Under the pieces are notes generated by a model. It ran no database searches, had not been told where the DNA came from, and saw only the letters and a list, made by a program, of their open reading frames with translations. Position numbers and translations under genes: made by a program. DNA of 64,000 bases from Saprospiraceae bacterium (GTDB taxonomy: Bacteria > Bacteroidota > Bacteroidia > Chitinophagales > Saprospiraceae), in NCBI GenBank assembly GCA_021739645.1, contig JAIPBL010000009.1, forward strand, positions 1 to 64,000. The letters are read 5' to 3'. Positions 27,289-37,000 of this stretch are shown in pieces. The number at the start of each line of letters is the position of its first letter. The stretch's first letter is position 1.

Positions 27289-27480
27289 AAATATCAAGTT
27301 GAATTTGGAAAAAATATCCAAAATTGAATACGGAATAATATTTGATAAAATATTGACAATCAAATTTTTATAAAAAATTTGTTACAGATTTATTCTGTGA
27401 AAAATCCAAAAATAACTTAAAAAAGTATTTTTTCAATAGCTAAGCTCGAAGCACTTTTGTACTATCAAATTCTATCAAGC

Positions 27481-30400
27481 ATGAAAAACATTATTTATTC
27501 CGCTTTTTTATTGGGTAGCTGCTGCTTCGGTGCTTTGCAAACCCAGGCTCAATGCCATATTTTCGACCTTGTGGCAACGGAGAGTGACTGCATCAACGGC
27601 GAGTTCTTCGTTACCATCAACTTTCAGTACAGTGGTACAGGCAACGAAGGCTTCCATATTCAAGGCAATGGCAACAATTATGGAAATTTCGCCTACACTG
27701 CGCTTCCTGTTACGCTTGGCCCATTTCCAGGTAACGGAACCAGTGTCTTTGAATTCGTGGCCATTGATAATAATCACAATGACTGTCATGATTTCGATAC
27801 CGCTGGCCCAGTGAACTGCAATGGGGGGAACTGCGATATTTTTGACTTCGTGGCAACTCCCGGAGACTGTAACAACGATGGAACTTATCCACTCACACTG
27901 AATTTTGAGGTGGTAAATAATGCACCTCAAAACCATTTCGATGTGATTTACGAAGGGCAAAATATTGGCTATTATTCCATCGCTGACTTGCCTATTACGA
28001 TACCTCATTTTGACGATAATGGAGAAACTGGGCAAGTGATTCAGGTCTGCATCAACGATATGCCGGACTGCTGTGCGGTTGACGAGTTCACCGCCCCAAA
28101 CTGCAATCCTACCGGTAATTGCGACATCAATGATTTGGTCATTGAAACGGGCGATTGCAACTCCGACGGCACTTATCCCATTTCCATTGACTTCAATTAC
28201 GTCAATCCCGGCAACGATTACGTCAACGTTATTTTTGAAGGGCAAACCATTGGGACGTATTTGCTGGCCAATCTCCCCATCCATATTGAGCATTTCGATG
28301 ACCTTGGCATTGAGCATCCCACTGTGCACGTTTGTATCAACGATGTGCCGGATTGTTGCGCCCATTTAACCTTCACAGCTCCAAACTGTAACCCAACCGG
28401 AAGCTGCCATATTTGGGATGTTTTCGCCGAGGCGCACCCCTGCAACAACGATGGGCAGTTCCTCCTCGATGTTGAGTTCAATTACCAGAACACTGGCAGT
28501 CAAGGCTTCAAAATTCGGGCTGGAACGCATTGGTTTGGGCCATTTGCCTACGGCGAACCGTTTTACACCATTGGGCCACTCGACCCAGGTGTGGTTTATG
28601 AAATCGTAGTTCGGGATGTGGAAAACGAATCCTGCAAGGGTGTTTACGTCTTTGGCCCGGTAAATTGCAGCGGCGACTGCCATATTTACGATATGTCAGT
28701 TCAGGTGTCTGATTGCAATGCCGAAGGACAGTTTTTTGTCACCATTGATTTTCAGCATGAAAACACTGGTAATGACGGCTTCAAGATTTACGGTAACGGG
28801 AATGTTTATGGCTATTTTAGCTACAACGATTTGCCAGTGACGATTGGCCCGCTCACCAGCAGCAACGACCAGTTGGAGTTTGGGGCAGCAGATACAAGCC
28901 ACCCAGCTTGCCACGATTTTGCGGAGGTGCAAGTTCCCGACTGTGATGGCGGTGGCGGCAACTGCCATGTTTTCGACTTGGTAGCGGACGTGCATCCTTG
29001 TTTGCCAAACGGCACTTTTTATGTCACGCTGAACTTCCAGCATGAGAATACAAGCGGCCATTTTAAAATAAAAGGTAATGGCATCACCTACGGCATCTAC
29101 AGTTATGATAACCTGCCAGTGGAAATAGGCCCGCTTGTCGGCAATGGTACCACACCGTATGAGTTCGTGGCAGTTGACATTCACAACGAAGACTGCAAAG
29201 ACGACATCAGCATCGGTACGATTGATTGTAACGGAACGGGCGACTGTGAAGTGCACGACCTCATTGTTGACCCAAGCGACTGCAACCCCGACGACTCCTA
29301 CAACCTCTGGGTTTGGTTTCAAGTAGAACATCCGGGCAACAATTTTTACGAAGTGTACCACAACGGTGTATTCGTGAACTACTACCCATTGACACATATC
29401 CCGGTCACTTTGCCACACTTGTTTGCCAACAATGAACCTCTGCAAGAACTCAAAATTTGCATAAACGATAATCCAGATTGCTGCATGACCATCAGTTACG
29501 AAGCACCGAACTGTGACGGCCTGGTTTATCCCGGTGATGGCAACCGAGACAATATTTGCAACAACTTTGATATTTTGAACTTGGGACTCGCCTTTGGTGC
29601 AGAGGGGCCACACCGAGCAGTGCAAGGTTTCGAATGGACAGGGCTGGAGGCTCCAAACTGGAACCAACTTTTCGGCGACGGAGTAAATTTCAAAAATGCA
29701 GACTGCACCGGAGATGGAGTTGTGGACCTAATTGACCTTGCGGCCATCCACTTGAATTTTGGAGAAACACACGGCGGCCCAATGCCAATCGCCTTTGTGC
29801 AAGGTGGTGAGAACGATCCACCGCTTTATGTTGATTTACCAGCAGCTAGCGCCCTACAACCGGGAATGCAGTTCAGCGCACCAGTCATGCTCGGCACAAT
29901 TGATGCCGCTTTGGAAAATGTGTACGGACTTGCTTTTACTTTGAAATTTGATACAGAAATCATCCAGCCTTCCAGCATTGACCTATTGTACAACCCTAGC
30001 TGGCTCGGCGTTCAGGAGGTTAATTTGCTCACATTCGACCGTACACTGGCTGATCAGGGCGAGGTCAAGGTCGCACTGGTGCGAACCGACCAAAACAACG
30101 TTTCTGGGTACGGACAAATAGCGGGCATCATTGGTATCATTGACAATATCGCTGGTAAGGAGAGCGTGGCCATTGAAATCACGGATGTAAAAGCCATTCG
30201 GGAAAACGAGGAATTGATTTCGCTTCGCAAACCCATCGAGGTGGTGAATTTGAACCTAGATGCCAGTCATGAGCAAATTGAACAAGTAATGGCTGTTTAT
30301 CCAAACCCTGCCAATAACGTGGTTTATTTCACTTTGCCAAACAATGCCATCCCCGATTTCGTGGAAATAAAATCGGTAGATGGTAAGCAATTGTTGAACA

Positions 30401-30507
30401 GTAAGACAGGTGACAATAAGCTGAACATCAATCATTTAGGTGCTGGAGTTTATATTTTGCGAGTAAAGTCTGGAAATAGGGTTTACACGCAGAAAATCGT
30501 TAAGTGA
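27481..30507 (+). CDS. T9SS cargo protein with seven Cys-rich repeats, dockerin-like and cohesin-like modules
   Basis: 1008 residues. The signal peptide is residues 1-24 (MKNIIYSAFLLGSCCFGALQ-TQAQ). Seven tandem ~92-residue beta repeats occupy residues 25-680. Each opens C-x-I/V-x-D, has a second Cys near position 13 and closes with a Cys in a P-N-C or V-N-C triplet. Then come a dockerin-like Ca-binding pair (GDGNRDNICNNFDILNL and DCTGDGVVDLIDLAAIHLNF, about 681-765), a cohesin-like beta-sandwich (about 775-910: VYGLAFTLKFDTEIIQPSS) and a sorting domain (about 930-1008: VMAVYPNPANNVVYF). It is predicted to be exported by T9SS and disulfide-rich. The ligand is unknown, but repeated lectin- or adhesin-like binding is plausible. 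Confidence 0.82.
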   Translation: MKNIIYSAFLLGSCCFGALQTQAQCHIFDLVATESDCINGEFFVTINFQYSGTGNEGFHIQGNGNNYGNFAYTALPVTLGPFPGNGTSVFEFVAIDNNHNDCHDFDTAGPVNCNGGNCDIFDFVATPGDCNNDGTYPLTLNFEVVNNAPQNHFDVIYEGQNIGYYSIADLPITIPHFDDNGETGQVIQVCINDMPDCCAVDEFTAPNCNPTGNCDINDLVIETGDCNSDGTYPISIDFNYVNPGNDYVNVIFEGQTIGTYLLANLPIHIEHFDDLGIEHPTVHVCINDVPDCCAHLTFTAPNCNPTGSCHIWDVFAEAHPCNNDGQFLLDVEFNYQNTGSQGFKIRAGTHWFGPFAYGEPFYTIGPLDPGVVYEIVVRDVENESCKGVYVFGPVNCSGDCHIYDMSVQVSDCNAEGQFFVTIDFQHENTGNDGFKIYGNGNVYGYFSYNDLPVTIGPLTSSNDQLEFGAADTSHPACHDFAEVQVPDCDGGGGNCHVFDLVADVHPCLPNGTFYVTLNFQHENTSGHFKIKGNGITYGIYSYDNLPVEIGPLVGNGTTPYEFVAVDIHNEDCKDDISIGTIDCNGTGDCEVHDLIVDPSDCNPDDSYNLWVWFQVEHPGNNFYEVYHNGVFVNYYPLTHIPVTLPHLFANNEPLQELKICINDNPDCCMTISYEAPNCDGLVYPGDGNRDNICNNFDILNLGLAFGAEGPHRAVQGFEWTGLEAPNWNQLFGDGVNFKNADCTGDGVVDLIDLAAIHLNFGETHGGPMPIAFVQGGENDPPLYVDLPAASALQPGMQFSAPVMLGTIDAALENVYGLAFTLKFDTEIIQPSSIDLLYNPSWLGVQEVNLLTFDRTLADQGEVKVALVRTDQNNVSGYGQIAGIIGIIDNIAGKESVAIEITDVKAIRENEELISLRKPIEVVNLNLDASHEQIEQVMAVYPNPANNVVYFTLPNNAIPDFVEIKSVDGKQLLNSKTGDNKLNINHLGAGVYILRVKSGNRVYTQKIVK
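27553..29520 (+). repeat. Seven tandem ~280-bp coding repeats
   Basis: The repeat units code for two sub-types. Type A (units 1, 4, 5, 6) carries G-F-x-I-x-G-N-G-like and I-G-P-L motifs. Type B (units 2, 3, 7) carries V-I-x-E-G-Q-like and C-I-N-D-x-P-D-C-C motifs. The units have diverged well beyond recent duplication, so the array is old. Confidence 0.75.
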
Positions 30508-30547
30508 CTTGGTTGGTCACTTAGCCTGTTAGGTTGAAAATTGAAAT

Positions 30548-30585
30548 AAATCGCTGAAGTCATTAGGCTTCGGCGATTTTTTTTT
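30548..30585 (+). terminator. Rho-independent terminator after the seven-repeat gene
   Basis: AAATCGCTGAAG at 30548-30559 pairs with CTTCGGCGATTT at 30568-30579 (one G-U), followed by nine T. Confidence 0.88.
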
Positions 30586-30665
30586 GCCAAAAACCAAGTC
30601 AAATTCGTGCGGGGGAGAGATTTTTGCAAATCACATCAAATCCTTCAACACGTCAATTCTTCCAC

Positions 30666-31214
30666 ATGCAAAACCCTTGGCAGACTCTCGACACAAGCAT
30701 TGTTTACGACAATCCTTGGATTCAGGTTACCCACAGAAATGTGCTAAACCCCAATGGCAATCCCGGTATTTATGGTGTCGTCCATTTCAAAAACATCGCT
30801 ATCGCCATTGTCCCCATTGACGATGAGGGTTTCACTTGGCTCGTTGGACAATACCGTTACACACTTGAAAGCTACAGTTGGGAAGTGCCGGAAGGTGGGG
30901 GTAGTTTCAACGACACGCCGCTCATTTCTGCACAACGGGAATTGAAGGAGGAGACGGGCATCACCGCTAAAACTTGGTTGGAAATTGGTGAAATTCACAC
31001 CTCCAACTCCGTGACCGACGAGCGGGGGCTAATTTTTGTGGCCAAAAACCTTTCCTTTGGATTTGCAGCGCCAGAAGATACAGAGCAGCTAGATATCCGA
31101 AAGGTCCATCTTGATGAGGCGGTGGAGATGGTGCTGAGGGGAGAAATTACGGATGGGTTAGCCCAAGTGGCGATATTGAAAGCTAAAATGTTGATGGACA
31201 GAGGGTTGATTTGA
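30666..31214 (+). CDS. Nudix hydrolase, ADP-ribose pyrophosphatase-like
   Basis: 182 residues from the ATG at 30666. The domain order fits ADP-ribose/sugar-nucleotide pyrophosphatases: VYDNPWIQVTHRNVLNPNG, then the WLVGQYRYTLESYSWEVPEG strand, and the Nudix box GGSFNDTPLISAQRELKEET. The first Glu of the consensus is Asp here, while the catalytic REx2EE is intact. The C-terminal part (FGFAAPEDTEQLDIRKV) closes the fold. It is likely to hydrolyse nucleoside diphosphate derivatives in the cytoplasm; the true substrate is open. Confidence 0.85.
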   Translation: MQNPWQTLDTSIVYDNPWIQVTHRNVLNPNGNPGIYGVVHFKNIAIAIVPIDDEGFTWLVGQYRYTLESYSWEVPEGGGSFNDTPLISAQRELKEETGITAKTWLEIGEIHTSNSVTDERGLIFVAKNLSFGFAAPEDTEQLDIRKVHLDEAVEMVLRGEITDGLAQVAILKAKMLMDRGLI

Positions 31215-31307
31215 GGGTGTCAAGTGCTATCGTTTCAAGAACTGAAATCACATTTCAATTTTTTGCGCTAACTTGGCCGACCTCATTTTAAGATTAATAC
31301 ATTCCAA

Positions 31308-32393
31308 GTGGAAGAACTGAAACAGCATCTAAAGTCGGTACTCATTGACGACCTCCCGCAACTTTTCAAACAGTTGAAGGAGTTGCTGCTTGTTTCATCG
31401 GCAGCTTACAATGAAACGATTCAGCAAGAGGCTAGGTACAACCAGATGGATACCGAAAAATTGGCCGGTAGGGTTTCCGCAGATAATGCCAACCTTGTTT
31501 TTAACCAAATCACCGCCAGTGTCACCAAAATCATTGACAGCCTAGAGCCTCAAGACCTCAAATCCGCTCCTTCCGTCGGTCAGGGCCTGCACGATTACCA
31601 CCGATTTACCTGCGACCGGGTGGACCAAAGCGACAAATTCCAACAAATTTTCCGGGAGAAAAATACCGCCAGAGCACAGTTTTTCTACCTCTACGGCCTA
31701 GACCTCCAATCGCACAAAGGCATGTTCAAGCGCATCGCTTTTGACATGGAGGGAAAATTACAGGACTACCTCAACCCCGGTTTGAAAAGCGGGAACAAAT
31801 CCCTGCAAGTGGAGCTGACCTTCGATGCGAGCCGTGACCTCGAAATTTACAAGCAAAATGTAATCAAAAACCTGTTCTCTGCCTTTTCCATCCGGGTGAA
31901 TGAAAACGAGCCGCTGCTGAAAAAGGATATTGCCTGGTTGCAGAAAATCAGCCCAGTTTTACAGGCACTTGGCGATGGGGATTTTGTCTGCATTTTCATT
32001 GGCGTCAGCCAATGGGATTGGGATAAAGAAATCACACCGACAATTTTCCGATGGTTTGTCACTGAATTTTGTGGAGTAGCCCTGCCGGATAATAGCCCTG
32101 ATTATTTGTTCTTCTTTGGCATCATTTACGAAGAAGACAACTCCCAAATCGAAAAGGAGGTCGAAGCTTTGATTAGCCAAAGCGACCTCATTCAGCCATT
32201 GCCAGAGCTAGGAATGGTACGGATGAACGACATCGGGACTTGGTTCAACAAGTACAGTTTTATTGCCCCCGGCTCACGGGAACTGAAAGAACTTCGAAAC
32301 CAATATTTTGGCAGCTCCAATGAACACTACATGGAAGATGTGGAATTGGCACTCCAAAAATTGATTGACGAATACAACAAAAAGTTTTTCTAA
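31308..32393 (+). CDS. EAD11-like / inactive-STAND (iSTAND)-like protein of a conflict system
   Basis: 361 residues, GTG start. Residues ~5-80 fit an effector-associated domain of the EAD11 kind: an all-helical region with a central EARYNQMDTEKLAGRVS and NQITASVTKIIDSL. Residues ~100-300 match the iSTAND pattern described for bacterial conflict systems: a CDRVDQSDKFQQIF start, AQFFYLYGLDLQSHKGMFKR, then FDMEGKL and an alpha/beta body without a Walker A loop. In that literature (Kaur, Burroughs, Iyer and Aravind 2020) EADs bring components together by like-with-like contact, and iSTAND proteins sit beside MoxR or STAND NTPases. It is followed 59 bases later by a moxR gene. The assignment rests on pattern recognition only. 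Confidence 0.68.
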   Translation: MEELKQHLKSVLIDDLPQLFKQLKELLLVSSAAYNETIQQEARYNQMDTEKLAGRVSADNANLVFNQITASVTKIIDSLEPQDLKSAPSVGQGLHDYHRFTCDRVDQSDKFQQIFREKNTARAQFFYLYGLDLQSHKGMFKRIAFDMEGKLQDYLNPGLKSGNKSLQVELTFDASRDLEIYKQNVIKNLFSAFSIRVNENEPLLKKDIAWLQKISPVLQALGDGDFVCIFIGVSQWDWDKEITPTIFRWFVTEFCGVALPDNSPDYLFFFGIIYEEDNSQIEKEVEALISQSDLIQPLPELGMVRMNDIGTWFNKYSFIAPGSRELKELRNQYFGSSNEHYMEDVELALQKLIDEYNKKFF

Positions 32394-32452
32394 GGATTTT
32401 TGAGAGTATTCTACATATAATCTTAACATCCTGCTTAAATCAACCCATCAAA

Positions 32453-33397
32453 ATGAAAATCGCACTTCACCCCCGCATTACCCAACCATTTCGTCCGCAA
32501 GATTACATCCTCCACGAAGCCTTGAAAAATGCCGTGGAAGTGGCCATTGCACTTGGTCAGCCGCTGCTGCTCACAGGCGAACCAGGTACCGGAAAAACCA
32601 AACTGGCACAAAAAGTGGCACTTGACCTTTCTAGTTTATCCGGTTCAAATTTTGCGGACAAACCCTTGATTTTCAATACAAAAACCACCAGCGCTGCAAG
32701 GGATTTGTTTTATACCTACGATGCGTTGTCGCATTTTCAAGCGGCGAACATCAAGCAGTTGGAAGGGGCAAAAACCCTCAAAATGGCTGACTTCATTGAG
32801 TTGCAGGCGCTAGGAAAGGCCATTGCTTTTAGCAATCCGGCGGAAGTGGATGGCTCGAAATTCAGTACGCCGCTTCCCGCCAAACCGCAAAGCTCCATCG
32901 TTTTGATAGACGAAATAGACAAAGCCCCCCGTGATTTTACCAACGATATTTTGGATGAAATCGAGAACTATCGGTTTTCGATGAAGGAGCAAGACAACTA
33001 CCACATGGCCAAGTCCGATGACCAGCATATTGTGGTCATCATGACCAGTAATTCAGAGAAAAACCTGCCCGATGCCTTCTTGCGCCGCTGCGTTTTTTAC
33101 CATATCCCATTTCCAACAGACGACTTGCTTCGTGACATTGTGAAAACGCAACTCGGTGGCAGTACCAAGTTTACTGAACAGATGCTGGATACAATGATTG
33201 AAAAATTCAATGCCATTCGAAAACGGGCTGTTCGCAAACCACCTGCGACTGCTGAACTCATCGCCTGGCTTCGGATTCTCGAAATGCAAAATTTCATGGA
33301 GGCCAACGATGCCAAACAACGTGCACAACTGCTTGACAATCTGTCCATTCTGGTGAAAACGAGGGAAGATTTGGAGGCGGTGAAAGGGGTGTTTTAA
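32453..33397 (+). CDS. MoxR-family AAA+ ATPase
   Basis: 314 residues. LLLTGEPGTGKTKLAQKVA is Walker A (42-49), IVLIDEIDKAPRDFTNDIL is Walker B (149-154) with the following MoxR-type insert, and VVIMTSNSEKNLPDAFLRRC carries sensor 1 and the arginine finger. The FYHIPFP and RKPPATAELIAWLRILEMQ segments form the lid. Unlike general metabolic MoxR proteins, it sits between an EAD-iSTAND-like gene and a membrane vWA-like/FGE giant, the order expected for MoxR-centred conflict or signalling systems. ATP-driven remodelling of the giant partner is the likely role (inference). Its 3' end overlaps the vapC-like gene by 4 bases on the opposite strand. Confidence 0.85.
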   Translation: MKIALHPRITQPFRPQDYILHEALKNAVEVAIALGQPLLLTGEPGTGKTKLAQKVALDLSSLSGSNFADKPLIFNTKTTSAARDLFYTYDALSHFQAANIKQLEGAKTLKMADFIELQALGKAIAFSNPAEVDGSKFSTPLPAKPQSSIVLIDEIDKAPRDFTNDILDEIENYRFSMKEQDNYHMAKSDDQHIVVIMTSNSEKNLPDAFLRRCVFYHIPFPTDDLLRDIVKTQLGGSTKFTEQMLDTMIEKFNAIRKRAVRKPPATAELIAWLRILEMQNFMEANDAKQRAQLLDNLSILVKTREDLEAVKGVF

Positions 33398-33756
33398 ATT
33401 GGATTTACAACGGTAAGTCCGGGTATTTTTTGGAAATCGGAAATGTTTCTGGTGTAAAGTTCGAGGTTGTGTAGTAGGGCAGTGGCGGCAACCAAAGAAT
33501 CTCCAAGTTTGATTTTCTGTTTTTGACGGACTTCAATCGCCTTCACCAAAACGGTTCTGTCAACTTCAATGATTTGGAGAATTTTAAAAACACTTTCAAA
33601 GTATTTCTCATCGACAGGGTGCAAATTTTGAAACCCGAAGGTTTCCACCAATGAAATAGCTGAAACAAAATTAGTAGCATCCATTACAAGCGGGCGCAAG
33701 TAACTGAAATCAGGATTTGCCGAGTAAATTATGATGTTCGAGTCAATTATTTTCAT
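33394..33756 (-). CDS. vapC: PIN-domain toxin, VapC-like
   Basis: 120 residues. PIN-domain acidic residues are in place: MKIIDSNIIIYSA (first Asp), SAISLVETFGF (Glu), KLGDSLVAATALLHNLELYT (third Asp, with N-I-S-D-F giving the fourth). PIN toxins are Mg-dependent RNases that cut tRNA or rRNA and are held by the partner antitoxin. The gene overlaps the antitoxin gene by 4 bases (33753-33756), typical of translational coupling, and lies within an otherwise plus-strand system. Confidence 0.85.
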   Translation of the reverse strand: MKIIDSNIIIYSANPDFSYLRPLVMDATNFVSAISLVETFGFQNLHPVDEKYFESVFKILQIIEVDRTVLVKAIEVRQKQKIKLGDSLVAATALLHNLELYTRNISDFQKIPGLTVVNPI

Positions 33757-34004
33757 GATGGACGGGCTGAACGAGCATCATCGCTCCGGTCTTCTTCGAG
33801 CCATTTTAGCATTTCATTCATCCTATCGTCGGTCATTAAGCCTCCGGTCTTGATGATGTTGCGATGATATTCCAGGTCTTTTTTTTCGGGTTTGGATGCC
33901 CCGTTTTTTTCGACCTGTTTGAATTTCAGGCCAAGTCGTTGAACCAGCATCAACAATAATTGCAGGTCGTTTTTATCGGAAACTTCTATCGAAACAGTAT
34001 GCAT
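33753..34004 (-). CDS. Antitoxin of the PIN toxin-antitoxin pair
   Basis: 83 residues: MHTVSIEVSDKNDLQLLLML begins a short beta-strand/helix start seen in small antitoxins. A Lys/Glu-rich linker follows and then a helical tail (RNIIKTGGLMTDDRMNEMLK) that would wrap the toxin. It precedes the PIN gene in the usual antitoxin-toxin order with a 4-base overlap. No classic AbrB or RHH motif is obvious, so the VapB class is uncertain. It is probably autoregulated from the promoter at 34054-34084. Confidence 0.7.
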   Translation of the reverse strand: MHTVSIEVSDKNDLQLLLMLVQRLGLKFKQVEKNGASKPEKKDLEYHRNIIKTGGLMTDDRMNEMLKWLEEDRSDDARSARPS

Positions 34005-34053
34005 GGCAGTAAAATTTTTATTGAAAAATGAGACTGTTAAAAACCTCAGTACA

Positions 34054-34084
34054 CAAAAGTAAGCCCTGAACCACTCATTTCAAA
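34054..34084 (-). promoter_or_regulatory. Promoter of the toxin-antitoxin pair, overlapping the giant gene's start
   Basis: On the minus strand TTTG (34081-34084) and TACTTTTG (34054-34061) are 19 bases apart, a near-perfect Bacteroidota promoter. It lies 50 bases before the antitoxin ATG. It overlaps the first codons of the plus-strand giant gene. Confidence 0.6.
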
Positions 34085-37000
34085 ATATCACCTTTCCACT
34101 CGACTCCTTCCTCCAACGGCTGGAACTCGCAGGTTTTTCCATCAGCCCAGCTGAGCGGCTGCGGGTATTGAAATTGTTGGAAAGCTCCAGTCAAGGCATT
34201 CTGAAATCGCCCGAAAAGTTGAAATTCCTGCTGTGCCCGGTGCTGGTACAGGGCAGGGCAGAACAAGAGCGGTTTTACGAATTGTTCGACCATTACTGGG
34301 AGGAACTTCAGCAGCCTTGGGAAATGCCAGCAATGGAACCAACTGCAAATCGCCAATTTCCCGGTTGGCTGAAAATGGTGCTTGTTGCGCTGTTGATGGG
34401 TGGCTTGGCCTGGGCCGTTATCGAACTCCTCAAGCCGCCGCCGCAATCCCTAAAAGTTTTCTTCGACCACCCACCGACCGTTGCCATTGGCGATACGGTG
34501 TATTTCAAAAACCTGTCTGAAAATCTTGACTCCACGGCTTTGCAATGGGAAATCGTTGACACTGCAACGAGCCAAACAGAACTGCTTGATACCCAATCAT
34601 TTAACCTCGATTTTGTAGTAAAACATGCGGGAAAAAACAACGACCGATTGGTTCGGCTTACCAGTCTAAACACCCAAGACAAGCAAACTGGCAAGCCCAT
34701 TTTTCATGAATCATCCTTCCATATTAAGTGCAGCAATCCACCAACAATAGATACGATTATTGCCCCACGGGAAATAATTCTTGAAAATGAGCCGACCGAA
34801 TTTCTTAGCAAATTATCGAAGGCCGAAGCAACAAAGTACAAGGCTGAAATCGCCAAAATAAACCAACGTGAAGATTCAAAACCAACGGGTGATTCAAGGC
34901 CAGAGGTTACCTATGGTGGCGCTATTTTCGAGGTAAAGCTGCTTGATGACCAAGATGTTGAACTGACTTGGGATTTTGGTGATAGCACCACGGCCACTGG
35001 CAGCATAGTCTCTCATTTATACACTAAAACTGGTGTTTACAACGTGCGCTTAATGGCCACCAGAACCGGCCAGGATGGGGATTGTTCGGTGGTGAAATTC
35101 ACCCAAGTAAGTGTTGGCAGGGACAAAGCCTACCTGGCATCAAGACTGCTGGAAAAAGACCAAGTGGATGCTATGGTCAACTTTTCGATAGGAACTTGGG
35201 TATTGATGGGCATTTTGGGGCTGTCAATCATTTGGTTTTGGATAAAATGGGCAGCAAGAAAACCGCCACCCCCGCCTAAAGAAGGCGAATTTGACCTTAA
35301 GGCTGCGGCAGAACGATACAAGTCGGCGGATAAAGGCCCTTACTTCATTCCATTTCGACCGCAAGAAGGCTACATCCGCATGGAGCCGCAGTTCTATCGG
35401 TTGGCCGATGTACTTAGGATACGGCAGGAAGGTCTGCGAAGAAATATGGACGTGCCCGCCTCGGTCAAAAAAACAATCGCAGAAGGCGGGTTCCCAAGCC
35501 TGCTCAGCAAAGCGGACACCGTCGTGACGGAATACCTGTTTTTGGTGGATGAGGCAGCAGCGGGTAGTCACCTGTCTAATTTGTACACGTTCTTGGTGGA
35601 TTTCCTTCGGAAAAGGGAGGTGCTCGGCGAGGTGTTTTATTTTAAAACAGAACCCATTCGGTTCTGGAATGACCATTTCCCAGAAGGAGTTAACCCCGAC
35701 CAACTTCATCGGCTTTTTCCTTACCACCGACTCATCATGCTCGGCAACGGGCATGGCCTACTTGACCCGCACACGGCTGGAAATCAACCAATCCCGGCGC
35801 TTCGGCCCGACGCCAAAGGCTTTTTCAATCAATGGAAACAGCGACTATTGCTCACACCGATGCCCGTTATTTCCTGGACGTTCCGAGAAGGTGTTCTTCA
35901 CAGGCTTTTCCCCGTTTTCCCAAGTGACACCGATGGGCTTGGGGAAGCGATAAAGTTTTTGGAAAGGGGTATGGATGGTGAGGATTTGCCCACCTATACC
36001 TCATGGTGTGAGCGTTTGCTGGAAGGTCGCAAAGAACCAGACCTAAATTACCGCCGTTGGCGAACAGCCGCTGACCACCAAGATTACCTGAGCGCCCACC
36101 CACAGCTTTTCCAATGGGTGTGCGCCTTGGCTGTTTACCCAAAACCCGATTGGAACATCACACTGACCATTGGCCGTGCCTTGGCACCTTTAGGATTGGA
36201 GCTTAACTACGACAACCTGCTGATTATCAGTAGAATACCTTGGCTGCAAACGGGCGATTTACCGCTTCGCCTCCGAAAAGAGTTCTTGAATGACCTAAAT
36301 CCTGAGTTTGAGCGACTTGCACGGGAGGCTGTACAAACGGAACTGAATGTCGTGGAATCTTTGGTAAAGGGAAGCCATGTTAGTCAAGAACACCAAGTCA
36401 ATCTTGCGCTGCAGAACTTTGCCATCGCACCGGGCAGTTCAGCGGCACAGGTTTCTATCAGGGAATTGCTTGCACTGAACCTCCTAACTCCCCGGGCACT
36501 TTCCGAGTTGAACCAAACCGTGGAACGGCATGTCCAGCTTTCTGAATTGGAGAAAAAGGGCATGATGGCGCAAAATTCTATGCTCTCGAAAATGGCCAAA
36601 TTTGAGCCAGAAGTGCCAGATATTCATCAGTTTTTGAAAGAAAACAAGCCTGAACCAGCTCAACCTGAAAAGCCGTTTTTTACCAAAGATTTTTGGCGAG
36701 CAGTAGCCACAAGCCTGCTTTATCTGGTGATTTTCTTGGTTGCATGGAATTACAGCGCAACGAACCAATTGGCGGACTGGATATTACCAGCAGGTGAATC
36801 CAAAACCAATTGCGAAGAAAAATATCTCTATGCCCGTTTGTTCAAAAAAGAATGTGTGGCCGATAGCGCCGTGCTATTTAACAACGCTGGCGTAGATGCC
36901 TACTTGGCGGCAACTGACACGGTTGGCGCTTATGGCAGTGGCAGGTCAGACTTTGAAAAAGCCAGTTTATTGATGGAGGCTGAAAAAGACTTTGGTCGTG

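Noticed and set aside
28696-29667. 323-codon minus-strand ORF
   Set aside because: Antisense to the Cys-rich repeats; its length comes from the repeated codon pattern.
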